A DNA stretch of 64,000 nucleotides from Flavobacterium sedimenticola (GTDB lineage: Bacteria > Bacteroidota > Bacteroidia > Flavobacteriales > Flavobacteriaceae): assembly GCF_030053345.1 (NCBI RefSeq), contig NZ_JASGBP010000001.1, forward strand, positions 434,001-498,000. Direction: 5' to 3'. Shown piece after piece: positions 34,894 through 43,535 of the stretch (position 1 is the stretch's first letter; every line of letters starts with the position of its first letter). Made by a program: the position numbers and the translations under genes. Below the pieces are notes generated by a model that worked only from the letters and a program-made list of their open reading frames with translations, was not told the DNA's origin and did no database searches.

Positions 34894-36045
34894 TCAGCGG
34901 AAGATTCTGCGGATAAGTGCTTTGATGAAGAGCCTTTTCGGGCAACGCCAAATGACTTGTAAATCTTCGGTAAAGGAAGTTTCTTCGTCCAAAAACTGAA
35001 AGATAACCGCCGGATTTCCTTTTCGGAACATGGCTGAAAAAATGGTCGAACCCAAATGGTTTTTTTGGTCTAAAATGTCCAAAAGCAACAAATCGTAAAA
35101 CCAGAATTTATCGATTTTGTGAAACTTTGTTAAGTCGTTTTCTTTCAACAAAAAGGCCGTTAAGGCTTTCGATTTTTTGACGGTGTTTTTAAACGTATAA
35201 CCCGTGCTGGCTTTGGTCCAACCGCCGGCTGCACCTATGTTTAGGATGTTTTTAGAATTGTTTTTCCAAAACGGATAACAAGTCATGGGAATATTGCCTT
35301 GTTCTTTTTCAACGATTTCGAAGGCTGTAATGCCTAATTTTTCGATATACATTTGAATTTCCGATTCGTATTCTTCCTTTGACAACAAGTCCTTGGAGAA
35401 TAAAGTATACTCCAATAAGGCTTCGGTTTCGGAGGTAGGCAACACGTACATGAATCGTGTATTGCCTCTTTGTTCCACCGAAAAATCCATGAAGGTGGCA
35501 CAATCGGCTGTAAAAACCGGTTCTTTAGTTTTGATAAACCAACCGATGAAATGCTGATGCAGAAACGGGTATTTTGATTGACTATCGACTAACTTCGGAT
35601 TAAAAATAGAATTGAAAATTTGGTTACAAGTAAAACTTTCTTCCGATCCTTCGGAGTCGGTTTTAACCACACAATGGTGTCCTAGTTCTTGAAAATCGAG
35701 CACTTTTTGGTTGAGGAAAGTGATGTTGTCTTCTTTGGAGATTAATTCGAAAACCCTATTGTAAAAATCCAAGCCGTTAATCATTTTGTAGTGGTACGGA
35801 TGGAGGTTCAGGCGTCTTTCAAACGATTCATTTTTGAACCAAGCCGCGTTCCATTTGGTGAATGCTAAGTCGTCAAATAATTCTGTATCGTCCCAAAAAC
35901 ACCAGGTTCGGTCGTTGGTTTTTTTGGAATTTTCGTCAAGCAATAAAATGGATTTGTCTTTGAATTTTCCGGAAAGAACCATTTCATAAACCGTCATCAA
36001 AGCGGATAATCCGGCGCCGGTAAAAATGTAATGGTAGTGTTTCAT
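34894..36045 (-). CDS. crtY: Lycopene beta-cyclase (CrtY type)
   Basis: A 383-residue flavoprotein that cyclises lycopene to beta-carotene. The FAD motif is near the start (YIFTGAGLSALMTVYEMV). Other marks are LLDENSKKTNDRTWCFWDD and GAAGGWTKASTGYTF. I start at ATG 36045; a TTG two codons earlier is also possible. No crtB, crtI or crtZ is nearby, so the rest of the carotenoid pathway is elsewhere. It lies 30 bases after the preceding minus-strand gene, so it could be at the end of that unit. Confidence 0.9.
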   Translation of the reverse strand: MKHYHYIFTGAGLSALMTVYEMVLSGKFKDKSILLLDENSKKTNDRTWCFWDDTELFDDLAFTKWNAAWFKNESFERRLNLHPYHYKMINGLDFYNRVFELISKEDNITFLNQKVLDFQELGHHCVVKTDSEGSEESFTCNQIFNSIFNPKLVDSQSKYPFLHQHFIGWFIKTKEPVFTADCATFMDFSVEQRGNTRFMYVLPTSETEALLEYTLFSKDLLSKEEYESEIQMYIEKLGITAFEIVEKEQGNIPMTCYPFWKNNSKNILNIGAAGGWTKASTGYTFKNTVKKSKALTAFLLKENDLTKFHKIDKFWFYDLLLLDILDQKNHLGSTIFSAMFRKGNPAVIFQFLDEETSFTEDLQVIWRCPKRLFIKALIRRIFR

Positions 36046-36075
36046 AGTCAATTAGTGGTAACAAATATACTTGAA

Positions 36076-36912
36076 TTATTTGTGCTTTGGTTCGTAAATT
36101 AACCTAAAGAAAGTACTGAATCTCTCGTTTTCTCTTTTGATGGGAATGCCGGTAACGATACCGATAAGCAGATTTTCGGCTACACCAACACGCATTTGCG
36201 GTCTGATGGTCATATCAAAATCGCGCCGTTGTAGTTGTTTGTTGAGTTCTATTCCGATAAAATTACGCGTCCCATCAATCATGTAATGAAAATTGGAATT
36301 GATTTGCCACAACGAATGTATGGTTTGGCTTTCAAAATGATTTGAGATTAATGGTCCGCTGTACAGTAAAGTATGGAAATTTTGTCCCCATCGTTTAGCG
36401 GCAACAAAAAACGGGTTGAAAATATTTCCTGTAAAAACAGTTTCTTTTCGGTAGTGGTTGAATTCATTCATTTCAAATTCGTGGATGTAACCAATGGCTA
36501 GGGAAGTTTTGGCTTTTTCGGCCACTAAAAAAGTGTATTGTGTGGCTAGTTTTAGGCTATTCAGTTTGCTTTGAGGCGCTAAAGTGTTTTGTTCGGTAGG
36601 ATAATAAAAAGAAAACGGGAGTTCTATTTCAAAGCCCAATCGGTCTATGGGGGCCCATTCATATTCTATTAAAGCATTATAAATATCATAGCTTTTGTTA
36701 TCCGTGATGCCAAATCCGATGTTCCATTCTTTTTCTCCTTTTCGGGCACCTAAATCTCTGATTAAATCGATATAGAGCGGTTCGGCGTGCAGCACTTTTG
36801 CGGGTTCTTTGATTGCTTCCACTTCATGGATATACAAACTGTCGAGTAAATGGTTTTGAGCATATAGATTGGAGCAGGCTATTAGTAGAACAGCCCATAA
36901 AAAATATTTCAT
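36076..36912 (-). CDS. Predicted outer-membrane beta-barrel-like protein in the metal locus
   Basis: A 278-residue exported protein of unknown function. The signal peptide is MKYFLWAVLLIACSNLYAQ. A short conserved-looking segment follows (HAEPLYIDLIRDLGARKGE), then alternating hydrophobic/polar strands with aromatic ends (for example FEIELPFSFYYP and IGIVTGIPI), and a last strand ending FFRLIYEPKHK, all typical of a small outer-membrane barrel. Third in a unit after a TonB receptor and a small exported protein next to a DtxR regulator. A part in metal transport or sensing is inference from this context. Confidence 0.75.
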   Translation of the reverse strand: MKYFLWAVLLIACSNLYAQNHLLDSLYIHEVEAIKEPAKVLHAEPLYIDLIRDLGARKGEKEWNIGFGITDNKSYDIYNALIEYEWAPIDRLGFEIELPFSFYYPTEQNTLAPQSKLNSLKLATQYTFLVAEKAKTSLAIGYIHEFEMNEFNHYRKETVFTGNIFNPFFVAAKRWGQNFHTLLYSGPLISNHFESQTIHSLWQINSNFHYMIDGTRNFIGIELNKQLQRRDFDMTIRPQMRVGVAENLLIGIVTGIPIKRENERFSTFFRLIYEPKHK

Positions 36913-36986
36913 GAATATACGTTTAAATTTAACAATAGTGATTGGCTTCTAATTAAATTTTAAAAGCAAGTAAGGGTTATTGAAAT

Positions 36987-37373
36987 TTAAACTTCCGGCG
37001 GCGGATTAGTGTTTTCTGAAAATAACGATTTGACTTCTTGTGATTTCCACAAACAAACCGGGTCTGAAAATGAGGGATTATGCAATAAAGATTCTGGAAT
37101 GTTTGATTGCAGAATATAGTAATCTATTTGAAGGTTTTTTTTGATTGGTGATTGTTGTTCAGTGTCGTTATCGTCCAACTCTTGTATGCTGTTTTCGAAA
37201 TCTAAGATTTTTTCAACAACAATTTCAATCACACTTTCTTGGTCGTTAAAGGTCAGATCTTCCGCTTTGTTTGACAGCACATCAGGAGCGTCAACACTAA
37301 TGTTGAGCAGGTATGCCGCTAACAGGAAGCATAGAATTTGGTTGACTTTTAAATGGCCTGATTGGAATATCAT
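36987..37373 (-). CDS. Small exported protein between TonB receptor and barrel protein
   Basis: A 128-residue protein (from ATG 37373; TTG at 37403 is an alternative) that I do not recognise. A hydrophobic segment (VNQILCFLLAAYLLNISV) is followed by an acidic region (ENSIQELDDNDTEQQ) and a C-terminus ending NTNPPPEV. It lacks His/Cys metal motifs. It lies 50 bases after the TonB receptor stop. A TATTTTTG at 37378-37385 looks like a -7 box but is almost at the ATG, so it may be chance. Probably periplasmic or membrane-anchored. Confidence 0.65.
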   Translation of the reverse strand: MIFQSGHLKVNQILCFLLAAYLLNISVDAPDVLSNKAEDLTFNDQESVIEIVVEKILDFENSIQELDDNDTEQQSPIKKNLQIDYYILQSNIPESLLHNPSFSDPVCLWKSQEVKSLFSENTNPPPEV

Positions 37374-37423
37374 TTCGCAAAAATAAAGATAGACCAGCTT
37401 CAAAGTTGTTTATTAAATGTTAA

Positions 37424-39472
37424 TTAGTAGAGTATGTATCGCAATCCGAGAAATCCTCTGATGCCTTGATTGGGTGCGTAAACATAACTCGGGTCAAAAG
37501 TCAGCGCATAAGGATTTGACGGTGTGGCCATCACATTTCCATTGGCATCGTAATCGACATTCTCATCAAAAGGATCTTCAGCACGGGCAATTAAAAACGG
37601 ATTTCCTTTGTTGGGCGTCCAGTTTAAAATGTTTTTAATTCCGGCGTAAAGTTCAAAATTACGGAATTTTTTATACGTAAATTGGATGTTTTGCAAACTC
37701 CACGGTTTTGAATATTCGGCTCTTGGATCCAACGGCCCTAAAAGAGGCAATCGCATGGGGCCGTAAAGGTTTCCGGTGTAATCAATCGATAAAAACCAAT
37801 CGGGAATATCATAGGTTATTGCCCAATTCATACTGTACTTTTCGGTTAAAACCGGTTGGGTTGTTACGCCGTTTTTTACGTTTTTCGGGTCTAAAACGGT
37901 AAACCCTATAATGGCTTTAACGCCGTACGGTGTAACCAAATCAACATTGCCGCTAAAACCAACCGCTTCGGAATAACCGTTGAGGTTTTGGTAAATAATT
38001 TGGTTCGGATTGGTGTCGTAATCGGGAATAATTTGATTGGTAAAGTAGGTGTACCAAGAAGACAATTCTATTCCCAGAAAAGTGGCATTATCAAACCTGA
38101 ATTTTTTCAGGTAGTTTACATTGACATTATACGACTTTTCCGGTTTTAAATTTTCGGTGATGATAACGTCTCTGGAGCCGGTTAAGGCTGCATGTTCTTC
38201 GGTAAAAAGATTCACGATTCGGAATCCGGTGCCGGCATTAATTCGGAATACGTCGTTTTGGGTCGGATTCCATTTGTAGGCTATGCGCGGTGTGAAAATG
38301 TGTCCGTGATTGTTGTTGTAATCATATCTTGCACCCAATAGTAAGTGATGTTTTTCGGCTAATTTGATTTCATCTTGAAGAAAAGCACTGTAAATGTTGG
38401 TTTTTTCAGCAGTAGTGGTAGCCGTTGTATTGTCATTATAGTACTGATGGCGAAAGGCTGCGCCAAAGAGCAGATTGTGGTTTTTTAGTTTTTTGTCCCA
38501 AAGGTATTGTCCGAAAGCAATTTTTTGTTGGGCCAAATACAAAGTCGTTCCATAAACGGAATTTTGGTCGTGTGACGTTGCCGAAAAGGACAAAAACATG
38601 TCTTCTTTTGTAGGGAGTTGGTATTTGCTTATCAGTTCAAATCGGCTGGTGAAGATGCTTTCGCCGTAAACTTCGTTTCCTCCGCGATAGCTTTTATTCC
38701 ATTGCATTTCGCCGCCCCAACGGTCTTCGTAAAAAAACCTTCCGGCGATGGTGAATTCTTTTTGGTCTTGTCTATTAAAACTCCATTTGTTAAAAATTGA
38801 AATTCTTTCTTGCAGCGTAACATCGGTAAAATTATCATGGTTGTTATCCTTCGGGTTGTTGTAATTGTAATAGTTGAGTCCGATTAAAGAGGCGGCTTTT
38901 TCTCCTATATTGGCTTTAAATCCCAAATCGATGTTGTTTTCCAACCACGAAGTCGAAAAGACATCGGCGGTAAACAAGGGCGCATTTTTGGTTTTTTTGG
39001 TGATGATGTTGATTAATCCGCCAACGGCTTCGCTACCATATAAACTGGAGGCCGGACCTTTGATTATTTCAATTCGGTCAATCAACGAATTGGGAATTCC
39101 CGATAAACCGTACACTGTAGACAATGAACTTACAATGGGCATTCCGTCGATAGTGACCATGGTATACGGACCTTCCAAACCATTAATATGAATGTCGCCG
39201 GTATTACAGATGTTGCAGTTTAATTGCGGCCGAACACCGTTCACGCTTTGTAGTGCTTCAAAGACATTGGAAGTTGGGTTTTTCTTTAGAAATGTTGTGG
39301 TATAGATTTCTACCGGCACCGGAGTTTCCAATCGAGACACCGGTTTTAAAGTGCCCGAGATTACAATTTCGTCCAGTTTTTCAGATTTTGAATCGGAAGC
39401 AATGGTATCTTTTACTTGAGCAACTAAACCATTGAAGCAAAGCAAAAGCGTTATTAAAACAATCTTTTTCAT
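37424..39472 (-). CDS. TonB-dependent receptor controlled with the DtxR/MntR regulator
   Basis: A 682-residue outer-membrane receptor. After a signal peptide (MKKIVLITLLLCFNGLVAQ) comes the plug, with LDEIVISGTLKP as TonB box region, an unusual Cys pair in RPQLNCNICNTGDIHING, and IEIIKGPASSLYGSEAVGG. The barrel ends in an aromatic (LGLRYILY). The Cys-containing plug is a recognisable subgroup in Bacteroidota; its substrate is unknown. The divergent dtxR-ZIP pair and the shared palindrome suggest manganese, iron or zinc uptake. The -7 element TAGTTTTG (39494-39501) overlaps the palindrome. Confidence 0.92.
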   Translation of the reverse strand: MKKIVLITLLLCFNGLVAQVKDTIASDSKSEKLDEIVISGTLKPVSRLETPVPVEIYTTTFLKKNPTSNVFEALQSVNGVRPQLNCNICNTGDIHINGLEGPYTMVTIDGMPIVSSLSTVYGLSGIPNSLIDRIEIIKGPASSLYGSEAVGGLINIITKKTKNAPLFTADVFSTSWLENNIDLGFKANIGEKAASLIGLNYYNYNNPKDNNHDNFTDVTLQERISIFNKWSFNRQDQKEFTIAGRFFYEDRWGGEMQWNKSYRGGNEVYGESIFTSRFELISKYQLPTKEDMFLSFSATSHDQNSVYGTTLYLAQQKIAFGQYLWDKKLKNHNLLFGAAFRHQYYNDNTTATTTAEKTNIYSAFLQDEIKLAEKHHLLLGARYDYNNNHGHIFTPRIAYKWNPTQNDVFRINAGTGFRIVNLFTEEHAALTGSRDVIITENLKPEKSYNVNVNYLKKFRFDNATFLGIELSSWYTYFTNQIIPDYDTNPNQIIYQNLNGYSEAVGFSGNVDLVTPYGVKAIIGFTVLDPKNVKNGVTTQPVLTEKYSMNWAITYDIPDWFLSIDYTGNLYGPMRLPLLGPLDPRAEYSKPWSLQNIQFTYKKFRNFELYAGIKNILNWTPNKGNPFLIARAEDPFDENVDYDANGNVMATPSNPYALTFDPSYVYAPNQGIRGFLGLRYILY

Positions 39473-39493
39473 GGAGCAAAATTAAAATTTAGG

Positions 39494-39501
39494 CAAAACT
39501 A
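39494..39501 (-). promoter_or_regulatory. Candidate -7 element of the TonB receptor gene
   Basis: TAGTTTTG on the minus strand, 21 bases before the ATG and overlapping the 5' half of the palindrome at 39498-39517. Confidence 0.55.
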
Positions 39502-39517
39502 AAAATTAATTTTTAGT
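39498..39517. promoter_or_regulatory. Perfect 20-bp palindrome, candidate DtxR/MntR operator
   Basis: ACTAAAAATTAATTTTTAGT is its own reverse complement. It covers the -7 box of the TonB receptor and lies 19 bases upstream of the regulator's -7 box, so bound repressor could block both divergent genes. AT-rich palindromes arise by chance, but its placement is apt. Confidence 0.6.
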
Positions 39518-39535
39518 TATATTAAAAAAATAAAA

Positions 39536-39543
39536 TATATTTG
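39536..39543 (+). promoter_or_regulatory. Candidate -7 element of the DtxR/MntR gene
   Basis: TATATTTG matches TAnnTTTG, 14 bases before the ATG, giving a very short leader. Confidence 0.55.
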
Positions 39544-39556
39544 TAAAAAAACAAGC

Positions 39557-40204
39557 ATGACGACCTCCGAAGAAAATTATATCAAGGTGATTTACCACCT
39601 GTCATTGGTTTCGCCCAAAGGGGTAAATACCAATGCCATAGCCGGCATGTTGGAAACCAAAGCGTCTTCGGTGACGGATATGTTGAAGAAACTTTCTGAA
39701 AAGGATTTGGTGTCGTATCAAAAATACCAAGGTGTAAGTTTAACGGAAAACGGATTGCTTTCGGCCAAAATGATTGTCAGAAAACACCGTTTATGGGAAG
39801 TTTTTTTGGTCGAAAAATTAGCGTTTAATTGGGACGAAGTTCATGAAATTGCCGAAGAATTAGAACATATTAAATCGGAGGCACTCATCAATAAATTGGA
39901 CGCTTTTTTAGGGTTTCCGGCCTTTGACCCACATGGTGATCCTATTCCGAATGAAAAAGGGGTGATTCAAAAAGTGAACAAGCTCTTGCTTTCGGAAGCT
40001 GAACTGAACAAAGAATATTATTGTATTGGTGTGAAAGATTCTTCTTCGGAGTTTTTAAAATATTTAGACAAACAAAAAATTGCTTTGGGATCGACCTTTA
40101 AAGTTATCGAAAGAGAAAGTTTTGACGATACTTTGACGGTTGAAATCAATGCCCAAGAAAAAATCATCTCTAATAAAATTGCTAACAACTTATACGTTCA
40201 ATAA
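39557..40204 (+). CDS. Metal-dependent transcriptional regulator, DtxR/MntR family
   Basis: A 215-residue repressor. The N-terminal winged helix (SEENYIKVIYHLS ... VNTNAIAGMLETKASSVTDMLKKLSEKDLV) is followed by the metal-binding and dimerisation region (MIVRKHRLWEVFLVEKL, WDEVHEIAEELEHIKS, PHGDPIPNEKG) and a C-terminal FeoA-like domain. It should bind DNA when loaded with Mn2+ or Fe2+. It overlaps functionally with the ZIP gene 3 bases downstream and sits divergent to the TonB receptor, whose promoter carries a perfect palindrome. Confidence 0.94.
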   Translation: MTTSEENYIKVIYHLSLVSPKGVNTNAIAGMLETKASSVTDMLKKLSEKDLVSYQKYQGVSLTENGLLSAKMIVRKHRLWEVFLVEKLAFNWDEVHEIAEELEHIKSEALINKLDAFLGFPAFDPHGDPIPNEKGVIQKVNKLLLSEAELNKEYYCIGVKDSSSEFLKYLDKQKIALGSTFKVIERESFDDTLTVEINAQEKIISNKIANNLYVQ

Positions 40205-40206
40205 TT

Positions 40207-41025
40207 ATGTTTGAAGCGGTAATCGACTATTTTGAAAGCATTGATCCTATTTTGGCCGCTTTTTATGCCACGATGTTTACGTGGTTTTTAACGGCACTTG
40301 GAGCATCATTTGTTTTCTTTTTTAAGAGTATGAATCGCGTTGTGCTCGACGGGATGCTTGGTTTTACCGGTGGCGTAATGGTAGCGGCGAGTTTTTGGAG
40401 TTTGCTGGCTCCGGCCATCGACATGAGTGAAGGAGAAGGTTTCATAAAAGTCATACCTGCTGCTGTTGGGTTTCTGTTGGGCGCTTTTTTTATCTTCGGA
40501 TTAGACAAAGTATTGCCTCACTTACACATCAATTTTAAAGAAACCGAAGGGATGAAGTCTCCTTGGCAGCGAACGACTTTGTTGGTCTTGGCCATTACGT
40601 TACACAACATCCCCGAAGGGTTAGCAGTTGGTGTTCTTTTTGGAGGGGTTGCCGCCGGAATTCCGGAAGCCTCAATTGCCGGAGCGGTTACATTAGCAAT
40701 AGGAATCGGCATTCAAAATTTTCCCGAAGGCATCGCCGTATCCATGCCGTTGCGTAGAATGGGAATGAGTCGATGGAAAAGCTTTATGTACGGTCAATCA
40801 TCGGCCATTGTGGAACCCATTGCCGGAGTTTTGGGGGCTGTAGCCGTTACTTTTTTCACGCCTTTATTGCCTTATGCCTTAGCTTTTGCAGCCGGGGCGA
40901 TGATATTTGTGGTGGTGGAAGAAGTCATTCCGGAAACCCAACAGGATAAGAATACCGATATTGCTACTTTGGGATTTATAGGCGGATTTATCGTGATGAT
41001 GATTTTGGATGTCGCCTTGGGCTAA
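40207..41025 (+). CDS. ZIP-family divalent metal transporter
   Basis: A 272-residue inner-membrane transporter with about eight helices. The ZIP metal-site helices are visible as ITLHNIPEGLAVGVLFGG and IGIQNFPEGIAVSMPL, with a later Glu in SAIVEPIAGVLG. These correspond to ZupT-type carriers for Zn2+, Fe2+ or Mn2+. It starts 3 bases after the DtxR/MntR gene, so regulator and carrier are one unit. The stop overlaps the convergent Cys-rich peptide gene by a few bases. Confidence 0.94.
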   Translation: MFEAVIDYFESIDPILAAFYATMFTWFLTALGASFVFFFKSMNRVVLDGMLGFTGGVMVAASFWSLLAPAIDMSEGEGFIKVIPAAVGFLLGAFFIFGLDKVLPHLHINFKETEGMKSPWQRTTLLVLAITLHNIPEGLAVGVLFGGVAAGIPEASIAGAVTLAIGIGIQNFPEGIAVSMPLRRMGMSRWKSFMYGQSSAIVEPIAGVLGAVAVTFFTPLLPYALAFAAGAMIFVVVEEVIPETQQDKNTDIATLGFIGGFIVMMILDVALG

Positions 41026-41144
41026 TGACAACCACAGCCGTCATTACCACAGTTTTTCTTTGATTTTTTACCTTTAAAAAGCGGTTTTACCAAGAAAAAA
41101 ACAGCGAGTCCCAAAAAGCAATATGTTAATACCGTTTGTAACAT
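41022..41144 (-). CDS. FeoB-associated Cys-rich membrane protein (40 aa)
   Basis: A 40-residue peptide found by reading the gap: one membrane helix (LQTVLTYCFLGLAVFFLV), a basic stretch (KGKKSKKN) and a Cys/Gly tail CGNDGCGCH. This matches the small Cys-rich proteins often placed after feoB in Bacteroidota and other groups, thought to help iron handling. Here it lies after the FecA-like receptor and a terminator rather than directly after feoB, and its last bases overlap the ZIP gene stop on the other strand. Confidence 0.75.
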   Translation of the reverse strand: MLQTVLTYCFLGLAVFFLVKPLFKGKKSKKNCGNDGCGCH

Positions 41145-41155
41145 CGTATAAATGT

Positions 41156-41187
41156 AAAAAGGTTTTCATCATAATGAAAACCTTTTT
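41156..41187. terminator. Terminator after the FecA-like receptor
   Basis: AAAAAGGTTTTCAT (41156-41169) pairs with ATGAAAACCTTTTT (41174-41187) around CATA. It separates the receptor from the Cys-rich peptide gene, so the peptide depends on read-through or on its own promoter. Confidence 0.85.
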
Positions 41188-41190
41188 GTA

Positions 41191-43428
41191 TTAAAGTTTG
41201 GCGCCAACTGAAATATAAAACGTTCTTCCATCACCCGGCAATATTCCGGGGCCCGGATACCCGCCGGCTCTTCGAGTAGCGTATTCCTCGTCGAACAGGT
41301 TATTAATTCCTGCACGGAGGTTGTAGTTTTTCAAAAACTTGTATTCGGCTGAAAAGTCAAAAACTTGGTACTCTTCCAACAAACCGGTCAAGCCATTCGC
41401 TGATGCCGCTTTTGTATTATTAGCATCGGTGAAAATTTTCCCCGACATACGGTATTGCACGGTAGCCGATAGATTGTTATTACCCCAAGAAAGGCCAAAG
41501 TTGTGGATGTATCTCGGCGCATTTTCCACGCGGTTGCCCGACAAGTTACTTTCGGTAATCGTTACGTTTGGTGCGCTTCCGGTAGCGGTATACACTTTAA
41601 AATCGGTATAACGACTGTCGATAAAACTCACAGAAGCAAACAAATCTAAGTTGCCGTATGGTTTTTCTACTTCCAATAAACGCGTAACGTTTACGTTAAA
41701 GAAACCTTCAATTCCCTTGTTTACGGTTTCCCCTAAATTGGTTCTGTAAATGTATGTTCCTTGCGTTGGGTCGTTGTTTACAAACTGACGTACACCACCG
41801 ATACGGTTGTTATAGCTCAGGTAAAACAAACTGAAATCGAAGTTCAAATAGTTTTTATAAGTACCTCTAAACCCTAAATCAGCATTATACCCATCAGCAT
41901 CTTTTAAGTTCGGATCGATAACATCTGTCACGGCCGGAGGCGTTAAATCGGAGAACAGTACCGGTCTGTACGCTTGGGTAATGTTCGCATAAATGTTGGT
42001 GGTTCTGAATTTGTACTCTAAACCTAAACCGAATAGCGGTTGGGTTCTGGAGATGGTTTTGTTTGGTAAGGCTACTTCACTTCCGCCGCTAATGCCAAAT
42101 CTTCCTTCGGCCTCCGAGTTGATGTATTCGTAACGAACGCCCGGAGTAACGCTGAATTTTTCGGTGACTTTGAATTGGTTTTCCGCAAAGAAAGCTACGT
42201 TTTCGGTGGTAAAATCTAAGTCGCGGGCAAATTCGCCTTCAATCGACAAATCAAAATCGGATCCGGTAGTGCCTTTTCCTTCTTGTTTGCGTTCGGTATT
42301 CGCTTTATACAAACGAACGCCAAAAGCCAGATTGTTATCCATTTTGCCTAATTTGTATTTCAATATATTTCTGTTTTCCAAGCCAAAGTTTTTGTAGTAA
42401 TCGCGGTCTACTCTTCTGTTAGCGTAATCGTTAGTAGTCGGGTTGATGGCATCTTCTACATTGGGTGCTGCAGTAAAACCGACACTGTTGCGTTCTCCGA
42501 TGAGTCCGAAAAACTTGGTGTCTGAGGTAAAACGGTCGCTGATTTTAGTATCTAAATGAATGGAGAACAAATTCCAAGGTGTCCCAAACCAGTTTCTTTC
42601 TCTCAAGGACTGACGCGGATTGTTATCAAACTGCTCATCGGTTAAACCACCGGCTTGTTGCATTTGGTAATCCATATTAGTATATTCTGCCGAAAGTTTG
42701 GTGTTTTCTGTAAATCGGTATTGCACAAACGCATGGGTATTTCTAACCGTGTATTCGCTGTTTTCTCTCCAACCGTCGCCACTTCGGGAATGGTTATACA
42801 CGTAATAAGAGAATTTTTGATACTTTCCGCCAATAGCATTGTAGCTGCTCATTAAGCCATAGCTTCCCACCGTGTTTTGAGTTTCGAAAGAGAATTTTTT
42901 CTGGTTCTCTCTTTTCAAAATATAGTTTAAAGTACCGCCAAACTGTGGGCCAAACTGTAACGAAGCACCGCCACGCACCAAACTGATGGTTTCAACAGCT
43001 TCCAATGGCGGATTGTAGTACGCTTCCGGATAACCGAACACATCCGATGAAATATCATAACCGTTTTGCCGGGTGTTGAGTTCCCAGCTTCTGTTTGGAC
43101 TCAGTCCGCGAACGCCAACATTGATTTGAATACCCGAACCGTCGTTTTCCCATACCGTTACCCCGGGAATTCTCGCAAAAATCTCGCGAGCATTGTTATT
43201 GGTTAAGTTTCCGTTGATGTTGGACAGCTGTAAGACTTCATTTTTTTTACCCGAAAACAATATATTGTCTTTGGTTTCAGGCATTCTTTCCGGACTTTGT
43301 TGTTTGGGAATGATAACCACCGGAGCGAGTCTTTTGATGGTGTCGTTGTCTTCAGGTTCGAATTGGTCTTGTGCTTTTACAGAGTAGGTTGCCAGTAGGG
43401 TAACGAGCAAAAAGGATAAACGTCGCAT
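41191..43428 (-). CDS. TonB-dependent receptor, FecA-like
   Basis: A 745-residue outer-membrane receptor with signal peptide (MRRLSFLLVTLLATYSVKAQ). The plug has REIFARIPGVTVWENDGSG, QINVGVRGLSPNRSWELNTR and VETISLVRGGASLQFGPQFG, close to FecA-type ferric-citrate receptors. The barrel ends FYISVGAKL. It lies downstream of feoAB and has its own well-formed promoter (TTG at 43482-43484, 19 bases, TATCTTTG). Ferric chelate uptake is likely; the exact ligand is not shown. Confidence 0.92.
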   Translation of the reverse strand: MRRLSFLLVTLLATYSVKAQDQFEPEDNDTIKRLAPVVIIPKQQSPERMPETKDNILFSGKKNEVLQLSNINGNLTNNNAREIFARIPGVTVWENDGSGIQINVGVRGLSPNRSWELNTRQNGYDISSDVFGYPEAYYNPPLEAVETISLVRGGASLQFGPQFGGTLNYILKRENQKKFSFETQNTVGSYGLMSSYNAIGGKYQKFSYYVYNHSRSGDGWRENSEYTVRNTHAFVQYRFTENTKLSAEYTNMDYQMQQAGGLTDEQFDNNPRQSLRERNWFGTPWNLFSIHLDTKISDRFTSDTKFFGLIGERNSVGFTAAPNVEDAINPTTNDYANRRVDRDYYKNFGLENRNILKYKLGKMDNNLAFGVRLYKANTERKQEGKGTTGSDFDLSIEGEFARDLDFTTENVAFFAENQFKVTEKFSVTPGVRYEYINSEAEGRFGISGGSEVALPNKTISRTQPLFGLGLEYKFRTTNIYANITQAYRPVLFSDLTPPAVTDVIDPNLKDADGYNADLGFRGTYKNYLNFDFSLFYLSYNNRIGGVRQFVNNDPTQGTYIYRTNLGETVNKGIEGFFNVNVTRLLEVEKPYGNLDLFASVSFIDSRYTDFKVYTATGSAPNVTITESNLSGNRVENAPRYIHNFGLSWGNNNLSATVQYRMSGKIFTDANNTKAASANGLTGLLEEYQVFDFSAEYKFLKNYNLRAGINNLFDEEYATRRAGGYPGPGILPGDGRTFYISVGAKL

Positions 43429-43484
43429 TTTTTATTTAGATTAAATCAACGCGGCAAAGATAAATCGTATTTTTATTTAGACAA
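43429..43484 (-). promoter_or_regulatory. Promoter of the FecA-like receptor with TTTTTATTTAGA direct repeats
   Basis: On the minus strand TTG (43482-43484), 19 bases, then TATCTTTG (43455-43462). On the plus strand the 12-base word TTTTTATTTAGA occurs twice, at 43429-43440 (just before the ATG) and 43470-43481 (inside the spacer). Its core TTATTTAGA recurs before feoA (45878-45886), so it may be an iron-responsive site. Confidence 0.65.
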
Positions 43485-43535
43485 AATATAAATAATAAAA
43501 TTTTGAATTTATTTTGCAGCTCAAAAAAAAGGAAT

